Origin: DASSTJ01 sp035707965
Lineage (GTDB): Bacteria > Actinomycetota > Actinomycetes > Actinomycetales > Angustibacteraceae
Assembly (NCBI GenBank): GCA_035707965.1
Contig: DASSTJ010000177.1
Span: forward strand, 1-12,977
Reading direction: 5' to 3'
DNA length: 12,977 nt
The translations under genes and the position numbers were made by a program. The notes under the pieces are model-generated. The model was not told the origin of the DNA. It ran no database searches and saw nothing but the letters and a program-made list of their open reading frames with translations. Shown here one piece after another: positions 1-8,237 of this stretch (position 1 is its first letter; every line of letters starts with the position of its first letter).

Positions 1-183
1 CAGCGTGTCGACGACGGTGCAGCCGACGTCGACCAACGGCTCGGCCTTGGACCTCGTCCGGTTCCAGACCCACGGGGCGCTCCCGGCACGCGCGAGTCGG
101 GTGGCCATGGCGAATCCCATGCGTCCCGTCCCGATCCACCCCACCGAAGGCCCTGCTCCCGAGTGCTCGGCCGGCTCGCTCAT
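1..183 (-). CDS. NAD(P)-dependent beta-hydroxyacid dehydrogenase, N-terminal part (runs off left edge)
   Basis: Only the first 61 codons lie in the window. From ATG at 183 the protein begins with a short polar leader, then a beta strand and the dinucleotide-binding motif GWIGTGRMG (G18, G20, G23). This is followed by helix AMATRLARAG and a second strand ending in WNRTRSK (residues 40-46). This GxGxxG...NR(T/S)xxK layout is the N-terminal Rossmann fold of the 6-phosphogluconate/3-hydroxyisobutyrate dehydrogenase superfamily (tartronate-semialdehyde reductase, GarR/MmsB types). The Arg after Asn at the end of strand 2 often goes with NADP preference. Members reduce or oxidise small beta-hydroxy acids in the cytoplasm. 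A strong ribosome site, GAGGAGG on the minus strand, lies 6 nt upstream. The gene is divergent from a LacI regulator, which suggests substrate-induced control. The exact substrate cannot be told from this fragment. Confidence 0.82.
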   Translation of the reverse strand, partial: MSEPAEHSGAGPSVGWIGTGRMGFAMATRLARAGSAPWVWNRTRSKAEPLVDVGCTVVDTL

Positions 184-199
184 GTGAAGCCTCCTCTGC

Positions 200-212
200 T
201 GCAATCGTTTGT
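200..212. promoter_or_regulatory. Candidate LacI-family operator 1
   Basis: CAATCGTTTG (202-211) is a CpG-centred palindrome broken at only one symmetric pair (T205/T208). LacI-family operators are typically even-length with a central CG, into which the hinge-helix leucine inserts. The site begins with TGCAATCG, a core repeated at 290-297, and lies at or just downstream of the predicted start of the dehydrogenase transcript. The likely ligand is the regulator encoded at 415-1461. Confidence 0.42.
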
Positions 213-221
213 CAGTGACAA
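209..221. promoter_or_regulatory. Perfect 13-bp palindrome TTGTCAGTGACAA (candidate operator)
   Basis: TTGTCA and TGACAA are exact inverted arms around G215. The site covers the -10 and the predicted start of the dehydrogenase promoter, where a bound protein would block RNA polymerase. An odd-length site without a central CpG is unlike a LacI-family operator and more like a GntR-type (FadR-like) site, so a second regulator outside the window may bind it. It directly abuts a LacI-like half-site at 200-211. Confidence 0.5.
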
Positions 222-247
222 TATGTCGCGCCTTACCACGTCGTCAA
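218..247 (-). promoter_or_regulatory. Predicted promoter of the left-edge dehydrogenase
   Basis: Read on the minus strand, TTGACG (242-247) matches the -35 consensus at five of six bases. An 18-nt spacer separates it from TATTGT (218-223), which matches the -10 at four of six. The predicted start near 210-212 leaves a leader of about 28 nt that contains the GAGGAGG ribosome site. The -10 overlaps a perfect palindrome, as expected for a repressed promoter. This is a consensus match only. Confidence 0.5.
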
Positions 248-288
248 TCACCTCCATGACCTCCTGAAAGGTGATCCGCGTCGGCCGT

Positions 289-304
289 ATGCAATCGAAT
301 GCAT
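289..304. promoter_or_regulatory. Candidate LacI-family operator 2 (16-bp near-perfect palindrome)
   Basis: ATGCAATCGAATGCAT is symmetrical about its central CpG except for one pair (A294/A299). It shares TGCAATCG with the site at 200-207, exactly 90 bp away. It lies between the two divergent genes, upstream of both promoters. Two operators of one dimeric or tetrameric LacI-type regulator are a reasonable reading. Confidence 0.48.
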
Positions 305-401
305 CGTACTGCCGGCATGGGCGTTCGGCAGCCAGCGTCTTGCGGCCTGTCGACCTGCCACCTGCTGCGCGGCGGCGTCCTGCGGTGCAGCTCGACAGCT
401 C

Positions 402-407
402 TACTAT
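402..407 (+). promoter_or_regulatory. -10 element of a probable leaderless promoter for the LacI regulator
   Basis: TACTAT fits the TANNNT -10 consensus and ends 7 nt before the GTG at 415. Transcription would therefore start at or next to the start codon. A weak -35 (CTGCGG, 380-385) sits 16 nt upstream. No Shine-Dalgarno sequence precedes the GTG. Leaderless mRNAs with this spacing are common in actinobacteria. Confidence 0.45.
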
Positions 408-414
408 CGAGCCT

Positions 415-1461
415 GTGCACACACCCACCCTCAAAGACGTCGCGCAGGCGGCCGGAGTGCATGCGGCGACCGCCTCCCGGGCTCTCAACCCGGCCACCCG
501 CAAGCTGGTGAACGCCGAGACGGCCCGGCGCGTCCAGAAGGCGGCCGAGGCACTGCACTACGCTCCCAACCCGATTGCCCGCAGCCTCAAGACGTCGAAG
601 TCCGGGACCGTCGGTCTCGTCATCCCCGACCTGACGAACCCGTTGTTCCCGCCCATCGTCCGAGGCATCGAAGACGTGCTCGGCCCCGCCGGTTACAGCG
701 CGCTGATCGTCAACACCGACAACGACGCAGCACGTGAGCGCGCGCAGGTGGCGTCCCTGCTGTCGCGTCAGGTCGAGGGCCTCATCGTCGCGACGGCCGT
801 GGTCGAGGACCCGCTGCTGCAGGAGCTGCACCGAGGCGGGACGACGATGGTGCTGGTGAACCGCCGGACCGACGACCTCGACGTCTCGTCGGTGCTGCCG
901 GACGACGCGACCGGCATCGAGCTGGCCGTGCGGCACCTGTCGGAGCTGGGGCACCGACGGATCCTGCACCTGGCCGGCCCGTTGACCACGTCGACCGGTA
1001 CCGCTCGCTCCGTGGGCTTCCACGCATCGGTCCACAGCCACGGCCTCGACGACGACCCCGCGCTCGTCGTCCCGTGCGACCACTGGACAGAGGACGCCGG
1101 GGCGGCCGGCCTGCGGCGCGCCTTGGACGCCGGCACGAAGTTCACGGCGATCGTCGCGGGCAACGACCTCATCGGGCTCGGCTGCTACGACGTCTTCGCC
1201 GAGCGGGGTATCGACTGCCCTCGCGACGTGAGCGTGGTGGGGTTCAACGGCATGCCGTTCCTCGACAAGCTGCGCCCACCCCTGACCACGGTCGCGGTGC
1301 CTCACCAGAGGCTCGGCGCCGAGGCCGCCCGCATGCTCCTCGAGGCCATCGCCGAGCCGGACCGCCCTCCTCGTTCCGTGCTGCTGCCGCCGTCGCTGTG
1401 CGTGCGCGGGTCGACCGCCCGCCCGCGACCCATCCGGACTCGCAAGCGCGCAGCCTCGTGA
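415..1461 (+). CDS. LacI/GalR-family transcriptional regulator
   Basis: A 348-aa regulator of normal LacI-family length. Residues 5-24 (TLKDVAQAAGVHAATASRAL) form the helix-turn-helix. The hinge helix with the conserved NPIARSLKT follows at about 52-60, then GTVGLVIPDLTNPLF opens the periplasmic-binding-protein-like effector domain. That domain continues through VEGLIVA, GHRRILHLAGP, AIVAGND, DVSVVGFN and the C-terminal LTTVAVPHQRLG. The leucine in ARSLK is the residue that inserts into a central CpG in family operators. I chose GTG 415 because it begins six codons before the HTH and follows a TACTAT -10 by 7 nt. The frame is open from a GTG at 271, but that 48-residue extension is Arg/Pro-rich and overlaps an operator-like site. 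The effector is probably a sugar or sugar acid. The gene is divergent from the left-edge dehydrogenase and may also act on the operon starting at 2129. Confidence 0.9.
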   Translation: MHTPTLKDVAQAAGVHAATASRALNPATRKLVNAETARRVQKAAEALHYAPNPIARSLKTSKSGTVGLVIPDLTNPLFPPIVRGIEDVLGPAGYSALIVNTDNDAARERAQVASLLSRQVEGLIVATAVVEDPLLQELHRGGTTMVLVNRRTDDLDVSSVLPDDATGIELAVRHLSELGHRRILHLAGPLTTSTGTARSVGFHASVHSHGLDDDPALVVPCDHWTEDAGAAGLRRALDAGTKFTAIVAGNDLIGLGCYDVFAERGIDCPRDVSVVGFNGMPFLDKLRPPLTTVAVPHQRLGAEAARMLLEAIAEPDRPPRSVLLPPSLCVRGSTARPRPIRTRKRAAS

Positions 1462-1477
1462 CCAGCCGGGTCTGCTC

Positions 1478-1517
1478 TCGGTCGGTCCGTGACGACCGGA
1501 TGCAGCGCTCTCGCGCT
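1478..1517. terminator. Two hairpins between convergent lacI-type and marR-type genes
   Basis: CGGTCG (1479-1484) pairs with CGACCG (1493-1498) across an 8-nt loop, and a U-G pair can extend the stem. A second stem, AGCGC (1504-1508) with GCGCT (1513-1517), has a TCTC loop. Both fall in the 84-bp gap between converging stop codons, where a bidirectional terminator is expected. Neither has a U tract, so this is modest support. Confidence 0.35.
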
Positions 1518-1545
1518 CCCCGCGCGCCAACGCCGCGACCGCAGG

Positions 1546-2052
1546 CTAGACCCAGCTGAGCGCCGCCGCGGCGTCGTGGTCGATCAGGCCGAAGGCCGCA
1601 TCCGTGAAGGCAGTCAGGCTCGCCGCCAGCTGCGCCCGCTCGGACGCGGGCATCTGCGCCATCGCCCGGGCGACCGCCGCGCGACGGTGGGCCATGAGCG
1701 AGTCGACCAGGGCGGCCCCCTGGTCGGTCAGCGTGAGGCGCAGCTGCCTCCGGTCGTCGGGGTCGTCCTGGCGGTCCACGTAGCCGGCGGCAACCAGCCG
1801 GTCGCACATCCGTGTCGCGTTCGAGGGGTGCACCCCGAGGGCGTCGGCCACTGCGCCGAGCGTGAGGAATCCTCGGGCCGCCATGAGGGTGAGCACCCGA
1901 AGCTGCGGCAGTGACGCCCGGTCCTCGACCTCGAGCACGGAGGCCGCCACGACCGCGACCAGGAGACGAGCCGCGTCCATCACGGCGTCCACCTGCGACG
2001 ACTCGACGTCATGCACCCGGGACGCCCCGGTGGACCCTGCCATGCGGTTCAT
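1546..2052 (-). CDS. MarR-family winged-helix regulator
   Basis: About 168 aa if started at ATG 2052. It has the MarR layout: an N-terminal helix (DAVMDAARLLVAVVA), then LPQLRVLTLMAARGFLTLGAVADALGVHPSNATRMCDRLVAAGYVDR forming the helix-turn-helix, then the wing DPDDRRQLRLTLTDQGAALV, and a C-terminal dimerisation helix (MPASERAQLAASLTAFTDAAFGL). DxRR in the wing is the family signature. The frame stays open to ATG 2115 (189 aa) and ATG 2100. I prefer 2052 (2043 is also possible) because the 2065-2091 repeats then lie upstream as regulatory DNA, but no start has a good Shine-Dalgarno sequence. It is divergent from the membrane/redox operon, so it probably regulates itself and that operon. The ligand is unknown; MarR proteins often sense phenolics, acids or oxidants. 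Confidence 0.87.
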   Translation of the reverse strand: MNRMAGSTGASRVHDVESSQVDAVMDAARLLVAVVAASVLEVEDRASLPQLRVLTLMAARGFLTLGAVADALGVHPSNATRMCDRLVAAGYVDRQDDPDDRRQLRLTLTDQGAALVDSLMAHRRAAVARAMAQMPASERAQLAASLTAFTDAAFGLIDHDAAAALSWV

Positions 2053-2064
2053 CGTGACGCACGG

Positions 2065-2091
2065 GTTGCGGATGCGCAATCGTTGCGGATG
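2065..2091. repeat. Tandem 10-bp direct repeats with a 17-bp period plus an inverted repeat (candidate operator)
   Basis: GTTGCGGATG occurs at 2065-2074 and again at 2082-2091. Between and across them, CGCAA (2075-2079) and TTGCG (2083-2087) form an inverted repeat with a 3-nt spacer. The 9-mer GCAATCGTT at 2076-2084 is identical to 201-209 in the left-end regulatory region. The block sits between the MarR start and the first operon gene, and is a likely binding site for MarR, for the LacI regulator, or for both. Confidence 0.5.
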
Positions 2092-2128
2092 TGCGTTCAT
2101 GGACTTTCCAGACATTCAAGGAGGACCG

Positions 2129-2626
2129 ATGTCCCTGTGGGCAGCCTTGACCGGGCCGACGCTGCTCTCACGATCGCGCCGCTCCCTGCCTCGAGCCGAG
2201 CACGGCATCGACCGCATGGTCCGCAACGTTCGCACCGGGCACTTCGAGCGCAGCCTGTCCGCCCTGACCGCGGTCGGGTCGGTGATCACAGCAGCGGAGA
2301 TCTACTTCGAGCACGACAAGGCGAGCTTCGGCAACCGGCTGATGTGGCTGCCGATCGCCATGGGCCCGGTCGGCGCCGTGGCGGGCACCGCGGGCGTGCT
2401 GAGCAAGCGCGCTGCGAAGACCGCCCTTCCCATCGCGTCCGCGGCCATCGTGGCCAACGGTCTGCAGGGCACCTACCTTCATGCCCGGGGCATCGCTCAG
2501 AAGCCCGGCGGCTGGCGCAACGCGCGCTACAACCTCGAGATGGGGCCACCGCTCTTGGCGCCCCTGCTCGTGACGATGGTGGGCGGCATGGGCCTGCTGG
2601 CGGCCATCCTGCGGAGGGAGGAGTGA
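2129..2626 (+). CDS. Uncharacterised four-helix membrane protein of the redox operon
   Basis: 165 aa from ATG 2129, preceded by the strong ribosome site AAGGAGG (2118-2124). After a basic cytoplasmic leader there are four probable membrane segments, at about residues 43-60, 72-91, 99-117 and 139-161, and a charged LRREE end. Histidines H25, H38, H62 and H118 sit near membrane boundaries. I recognise the general type (HGIDRMVRNVRTGHFERSLS start, KRAAKTALP, MVGGMGLLAAILRRE end) as a conserved membrane protein found beside GMC dehydrogenases, but it has no function I can name. It overlaps the next gene by GTGA, so the two are translationally coupled. Membrane anchor, or electron link to quinone, for the dehydrogenase is an inference from context. 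There are no CxxCH haem sites. Confidence 0.85.
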   Translation: MSLWAALTGPTLLSRSRRSLPRAEHGIDRMVRNVRTGHFERSLSALTAVGSVITAAEIYFEHDKASFGNRLMWLPIAMGPVGAVAGTAGVLSKRAAKTALPIASAAIVANGLQGTYLHARGIAQKPGGWRNARYNLEMGPPLLAPLLVTMVGGMGLLAAILRREE

Positions 2627-3296
2627 CCGCCCGCTTCCCCGGCTTCGACATGGTCGCCCAGCGCGACCACTGGGACCCCGTCACGGCCGGCGTGGTGCTC
2701 GCTCGACTGGCACCTCCCGCCGCCCTGAGGTACTTCACCCCGCACGAGCAGGCCACCTGCCACGCGCTGACGGCCCAGCTGCTCGACCTGGAAGAAGACA
2801 ACCCCGTCCCCGTCGTCGCGATGATCGACGCGCGGCTGGCGGAGCAGCAGACCGACGGCTGGCACTACGAGGACCTGCCAGCCGACGGCGAGGCCTGGAA
2901 GCGGAGCCTGCAGCACCTCGACGAGGACGCCTTCGTGCGTTGCGGTCGCACGTTCGCCGAGGCGGACGCCGACGACCAGGCGCAGGTCATCGACGGCGTG
3001 CAGACCCACGATGACACGGAGAGCTGGCACGACATGCCCGCGCGCCGTGTCTGGAGCCTCTGGACCCGCTACGCCTGCACCGCCTTCTACTCGCACCCCT
3101 TCGCCTTCGACGAGATGGGCTTCCCCGGCCCGGCGTACCCGCGCGGCTACAAGAACGCCGGCATCGACAGGCTCGAGCCGTTCGAGGTGCCCGACGCGGA
3201 GCCAGCGGATCCTGTGCCCGGCCACCCCGGCAGGCGAGACCGCCCTGCCGGGCGCACCGAGACGGCGGAGGACGAGCAGCCAGCGGGTGGTCGGGC

Positions 3297-3300
<4 letters not shown>
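2623..3300 (+). CDS. Gluconate 2-dehydrogenase subunit 3-like protein
   Basis: 225 aa from GTG 2623, which overlaps the previous stop (GTGA) behind a GGAGGGAGGA ribosome site. The motif RYFTPHEQATCHALTAQLL followed by DNPVPVVAMIDARL (residues 36-72) is typical of the gluconate 2-dehydrogenase subunit 3 family (PF13618), the small partner of a GMC flavoprotein. The later segment FYSHPFAFDEMGFPGP (155-170) with a Tyr/Gly-rich run fits versions of this family in actinobacteria. Classical members carry a Tat signal; this one starts directly with TARFPGFDM and has none. The last 35 residues are polar and low in complexity, probably disordered. It probably stabilises the flavoprotein encoded next and may dock it to the membrane protein encoded before it. 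Family assignment is fairly secure; substrate is not. Confidence 0.8.
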
Positions 3301-4964
<1,664 letters not shown>

Positions 4965-5026
4965 TCGTCACCACCAGGGGGCGAGCAGGACCTGACCAGC
5001 TGAACCCGACCCGAGGAGCACGCCAC

Positions 5027-6817
5027 ATGAGCCAGACAGTCGCCGACTACCTGCTGGAGCGCCTGCGCGCCTGGGGTGTCGAGAAGGTCTTCGGGTTCCC
5101 CGGGGACGGCATCAACGGCATCCTCGCCGCCTGGGGGCGAGCGGACGACGACCCGATGTTCGTCCAGGCCCGTCACGAGGAGATGGCGGCCTTCGAGGCG
5201 GTGGGCTACGCCAAGTTCACGGGACGCGTCGGCTTCTGCGCGGCGACGTCCGGGCCCGGCGCCATCCACCTGCTCAACGGCCTGTACGACGCCAAGCTCG
5301 ACCACGTCCCGGTCGTCGCGATCGTGGGGCAGACGGCGCGCAGCGCGATGGGCGGCTCTTACCAGCAGGAGGTCGACCTCATCACGCTGTTCAAGGACGT
5401 CGCCCGCGAGTACGTGCAGATGGTGACGGTCCCCGAGCAGCTGCCGAACGTGCTCGACCGGGCCATCCGGGTCGCGGAGGCCGAGCGCACCGTGACGGCG
5501 ATCATCATCCCCTCCGACGTCCAGGAGCTCGAGTACGTGGCTCCGGGGCACGCCTTCAAGCAGGTGCCCTCCAGCGTGGGCACCAGCTGGCCCAGCGTGT
5601 CGCCCGACGACGCCGCGATCCGGGACGCTGCTCAGCTGCTCAACGCCGGCCAGAAGGTCGCGATGCTGGTGGGCCAGGGCGCTCGCGCGGCCAAGGACGA
5701 GGTCATGCAGGTGGCCGACCTGCTGGGCGCCGGCGTCGCCAAGGCGCTGCTGGGCAAGGACGTCCTCTCGGACGAGCTGCCGTACGTCACCGGCTCGATC
5801 GGACTGCTGGGCACCCGGCCGAGCTACGAGATGATGATGGGCTGCGACACGCTCCTCACCGTCGGCTCCAACTTCCCTTACACGCAGTTCATGCCGCCGC
5901 TGGACCAGGCCAAGGCCGTCCAGATCGACATCGACGGCAAGTTCATCGGCATGCGGTACCCGTACGACATCAACCTGGTCGCAGACGCCGGCTCCGCGCT
6001 GCGGGCGCTCATCCCCCACCTCGAACGGAAGTCCGACCGGTCCTGGCGCGAGGAGATCGAGGGCAACGTCAGCCGCTGGTGGGAGACCATGGAGATGGAG
6101 GCCCAGGTCGAGGCTGACCCCATCAACCCGATGCTCATCTTCCACGAGCTGTCGAAGCGGTTGCCGCAGAACGCGATCGTGGTCGCCGACTCCGGATCGT
6201 CGGCCAACTGGTACGCCCGTCAGCTGAAGTTCCGCGGTGACGTCCGCGGCTCGCTGTCCGGCACGCTCGCGACGATGGGTCCCGGTGTGCCGTACGGGAT
6301 CGGGGCGAAGTTCGGCTGCCCCGACCGGCCGGCCATCGTGTTCGCAGGTGACGGCTCGATGCAGATGAACGGCATGGCCGAGCTGATCACGGTCAAGCAC
6401 TACTGGGAGCAGTGGTCCGACCCGCGCATGATCGTGTGCATCCTGCACAACGACGACCTCAACCAGGTCACCTGGGAGATGCGTGCCATGCAGGGCGCGC
6501 CGAAGTTCGAGGAGTCCCAGCGGCTTCCCGACGTGCCCTTCGCCGACTTCGCGCGGAGCCTCGGTCTCGCAGCCGAGTACGTCGACCGGCCCGACCAGCT
6601 CGGGCCGGCATGGGAGCGGGCACTCGCCGCAGACCGGCCGACGGTCCTCGACGTCCGCTGCGACCCGGACGTCCCGCCGGTACCGCCCCACGCGACGTTC
6701 GCCGAGGCGAAAGACACCGCTGAGGCGCTGCTCAAGGGCGACGAGAACCGTTGGGGCGTCATCAAGGAGGGCGTCAAGGTCAAGGCGCAGGAGTTCCTGC
6801 CGCACAAGAACTCGTAG
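5027..6817 (+). CDS. PoxB-like thiamine diphosphate-dependent enzyme
   Basis: 596 aa from ATG 5027, with GAGGAG 9 nt upstream and a 62-bp gap from the GMC gene. The domain order is PYR, central and PP, as in pyruvate:quinone oxidoreductase and acetolactate synthase. FGFPGDGINGI is at 22-32. RHEEM (49-53) carries the catalytic Glu that activates ThDP (E51). The central domain has VGQGAR and VGSNFPYTQFMPP (279-291), closely resembling PoxB. The ThDP/Mg motif is GDG (441-443) with N475 and D476, slightly stretched by a YWEQWSDP insertion. E. coli PoxB is 572 aa and ends in a membrane-binding peptide; here the tail is NRWGVIKEGVKVKAQEFLP, possibly amphipathic. It may decarboxylate pyruvate or a sugar-derived 2-keto acid. 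Its place between a sugar dehydrogenase and a sugar transporter makes a sugar-linked substrate plausible, but that is inference. Confidence 0.87.
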   Translation: MSQTVADYLLERLRAWGVEKVFGFPGDGINGILAAWGRADDDPMFVQARHEEMAAFEAVGYAKFTGRVGFCAATSGPGAIHLLNGLYDAKLDHVPVVAIVGQTARSAMGGSYQQEVDLITLFKDVAREYVQMVTVPEQLPNVLDRAIRVAEAERTVTAIIIPSDVQELEYVAPGHAFKQVPSSVGTSWPSVSPDDAAIRDAAQLLNAGQKVAMLVGQGARAAKDEVMQVADLLGAGVAKALLGKDVLSDELPYVTGSIGLLGTRPSYEMMMGCDTLLTVGSNFPYTQFMPPLDQAKAVQIDIDGKFIGMRYPYDINLVADAGSALRALIPHLERKSDRSWREEIEGNVSRWWETMEMEAQVEADPINPMLIFHELSKRLPQNAIVVADSGSSANWYARQLKFRGDVRGSLSGTLATMGPGVPYGIGAKFGCPDRPAIVFAGDGSMQMNGMAELITVKHYWEQWSDPRMIVCILHNDDLNQVTWEMRAMQGAPKFEESQRLPDVPFADFARSLGLAAEYVDRPDQLGPAWERALAADRPTVLDVRCDPDVPPVPPHATFAEAKDTAEALLKGDENRWGVIKEGVKVKAQEFLPHKNS

Positions 6818-6824
6818 CCTCGTC

Positions 6825-8237
6825 ATGACGAGCTTCGTAGGAGAGATGCGCCGCAGCAACAGCGGCATGCTGATCCGCGTCGCCGCCATCGCGGCCATCG
6901 GCGGGCTGTTGTTCGGCTACGACACCGGTGTCATCTCCGGTGCGCTGCTGTTCATCTCCGGCGACCTGCACGCCGGCACGTTCGCCCAGTCGGCCATCGT
7001 GTCGTCGCTGCTGCTCGGCGCGATCGTCGGCGCCATCCTGTCCGGCTACCTCGCGGACGCGATCAGCCGGCGATGGACGAAGGTGGTCTCCGGCTGCATC
7101 TACGTCGTCGGGGCACTCGGCTGCGCGCTGTCCGTCAACGTCGAGATGCTGGTGGCCTTCCGCGTCGTCCTGGGCGTCTCCGTCGGCACGGCCTCGTTCG
7201 TCGCGCCGATGTACATCGCGGAGGTCGCGCCGCCACGCGTGCGTGGCGGTCTGGTGACGTTCAACCAGCTGGCCATCACGTCCGGGATCCTGCTGTCGTA
7301 CCTGGTGAACTTCGCGTTCAAGGGTGTCACGGGCAACTGGCGCTGGATGCTCGGGCTGGCCGCGATCCCTGGCGCTGCGCTGGCCATCGGGATGCTGACC
7401 GTGCCGCACACGCCGCGGTGGCTGATGCAGAAGGGTCGGGAGGACGACGCCCGCCGCACCCTCGACGAGCTGCGCGAGAACGAGGAGGGCGGTGACGTCG
7501 ACCAGGAGATGGAGGAGATCAAGGACGCCATCCGGCGCGAGGGCGAGACCGGGATCGGTGACCTGGTGAAGCCGGCGATCCGGCCGCTGCTCGTCATCGG
7601 CCTGGCGCTCGCGATCTTCCAGCAGTTCGTCGGTATCAACACGGTGATCTACTACGCGCCGACGATCCTCAAGGACACCGGCCTCACCAACAGCGCGTCG
7701 ATCACGCAGACCGTGTTCATCGGTGTCACCAATGTGGTCTTCACGATCGTGGCGCTCCTGCTGCTCGACCGGGTGGGACGCCGAAAGCTCCTCATCACCG
7801 GGACCGTCGGCCTTGTCATCGGCCTGGCGATCCTCGGCGCCTACTTCGCGTCCTCGACGCTGCAGCACGACGCCCCGTACCTGGCGCTCGTCGGCCTGCT
7901 GCTGTTCATCGCGGCGTTCGCGGTCGGACTCGGGCCGGTCTTCTGGCTGCTGATCTCCGAGATCTTCCCGCTCGGCGTACGCAGCAAGGGGATGAGCGTG
8001 TCGACGGTCGCCAACTGGGGTGCGAACTTCCTCGTGGCGGCGACCTTCCTCTCGCTGTCGAAGGCGATCACGCGGCAGGGCATCTTCTTCCTCTACGCCG
8101 GGATCGGGGTCATCGCGGTCATCGTCTTCGCCTGGAAGGTGCCGGAGACGAAGGACCGCACGCTCGAGGACATCCAGGAGGAGCTCGTGGGCGACGAGGC
8201 GACGGACGCGAGCGCAGCTGGCACGGCGTCGGCATGA
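6825..8237 (+). CDS. Sugar porter family MFS transporter
   Basis: 470 aa, the usual length for this family, with twelve likely membrane helices. Signature elements: GGLLFGYDTGVISGALLF in helix 1, SRRWTK in the loop 2-3 position, RVVLGVSVGTASFVAPMYIAEVAPPRVRG, PHTPRWLMQKGR at the end of helix 6, QQFVGINTVIYYAPTIL in helix 7, DRVGRRKLL in loop 8-9, and the C-terminal PETKDRTLEDIQEEL. These define proton-coupled sugar importers of the GalP/XylE/IolT type. The start at ATG 6825 is 7 nt after the previous stop with a poor ribosome site; ATG 6846 follows TAGGAG very closely and is an alternative. It overlaps the next gene by ATGA. The substrate (hexose, pentose, inositol or other) cannot be read from these motifs, but its operon place points to the sugar handled by the neighbouring enzymes. 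Confidence 0.93.
   Translation: MTSFVGEMRRSNSGMLIRVAAIAAIGGLLFGYDTGVISGALLFISGDLHAGTFAQSAIVSSLLLGAIVGAILSGYLADAISRRWTKVVSGCIYVVGALGCALSVNVEMLVAFRVVLGVSVGTASFVAPMYIAEVAPPRVRGGLVTFNQLAITSGILLSYLVNFAFKGVTGNWRWMLGLAAIPGAALAIGMLTVPHTPRWLMQKGREDDARRTLDELRENEEGGDVDQEMEEIKDAIRREGETGIGDLVKPAIRPLLVIGLALAIFQQFVGINTVIYYAPTILKDTGLTNSASITQTVFIGVTNVVFTIVALLLLDRVGRRKLLITGTVGLVIGLAILGAYFASSTLQHDAPYLALVGLLLFIAAFAVGLGPVFWLLISEIFPLGVRSKGMSVSTVANWGANFLVAATFLSLSKAITRQGIFFLYAGIGVIAVIVFAWKVPETKDRTLEDIQEELVGDEATDASAAGTASA

Noticed and set aside
5..187. 60-codon plus-strand frame at the left edge
   Set aside because: The minus strand of the same bases encodes a clear Rossmann dinucleotide-binding motif behind a strong ribosome site.
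271..414. N-terminal extension of the LacI regulator from GTG 271
   Set aside because: LacI proteins begin a few residues before the helix-turn-helix. The added 48 residues are unlike any domain and overlap an operator-like palindrome; a promoter element precedes GTG 415.
244..1530. 428-codon open frame on the minus strand opposite the LacI regulator
   Set aside because: Antisense shadow of a well-supported LacI gene. It would also run across the promoter and operator sites and has no recognisable domain.
2053..2115. N-terminal extension of the MarR protein to ATG 2100 or 2115
   Set aside because: It would translate the direct and inverted repeats, gives a longer than usual N-terminus, and ATG 2115 has no ribosome site. 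I keep it as possible but less likely.
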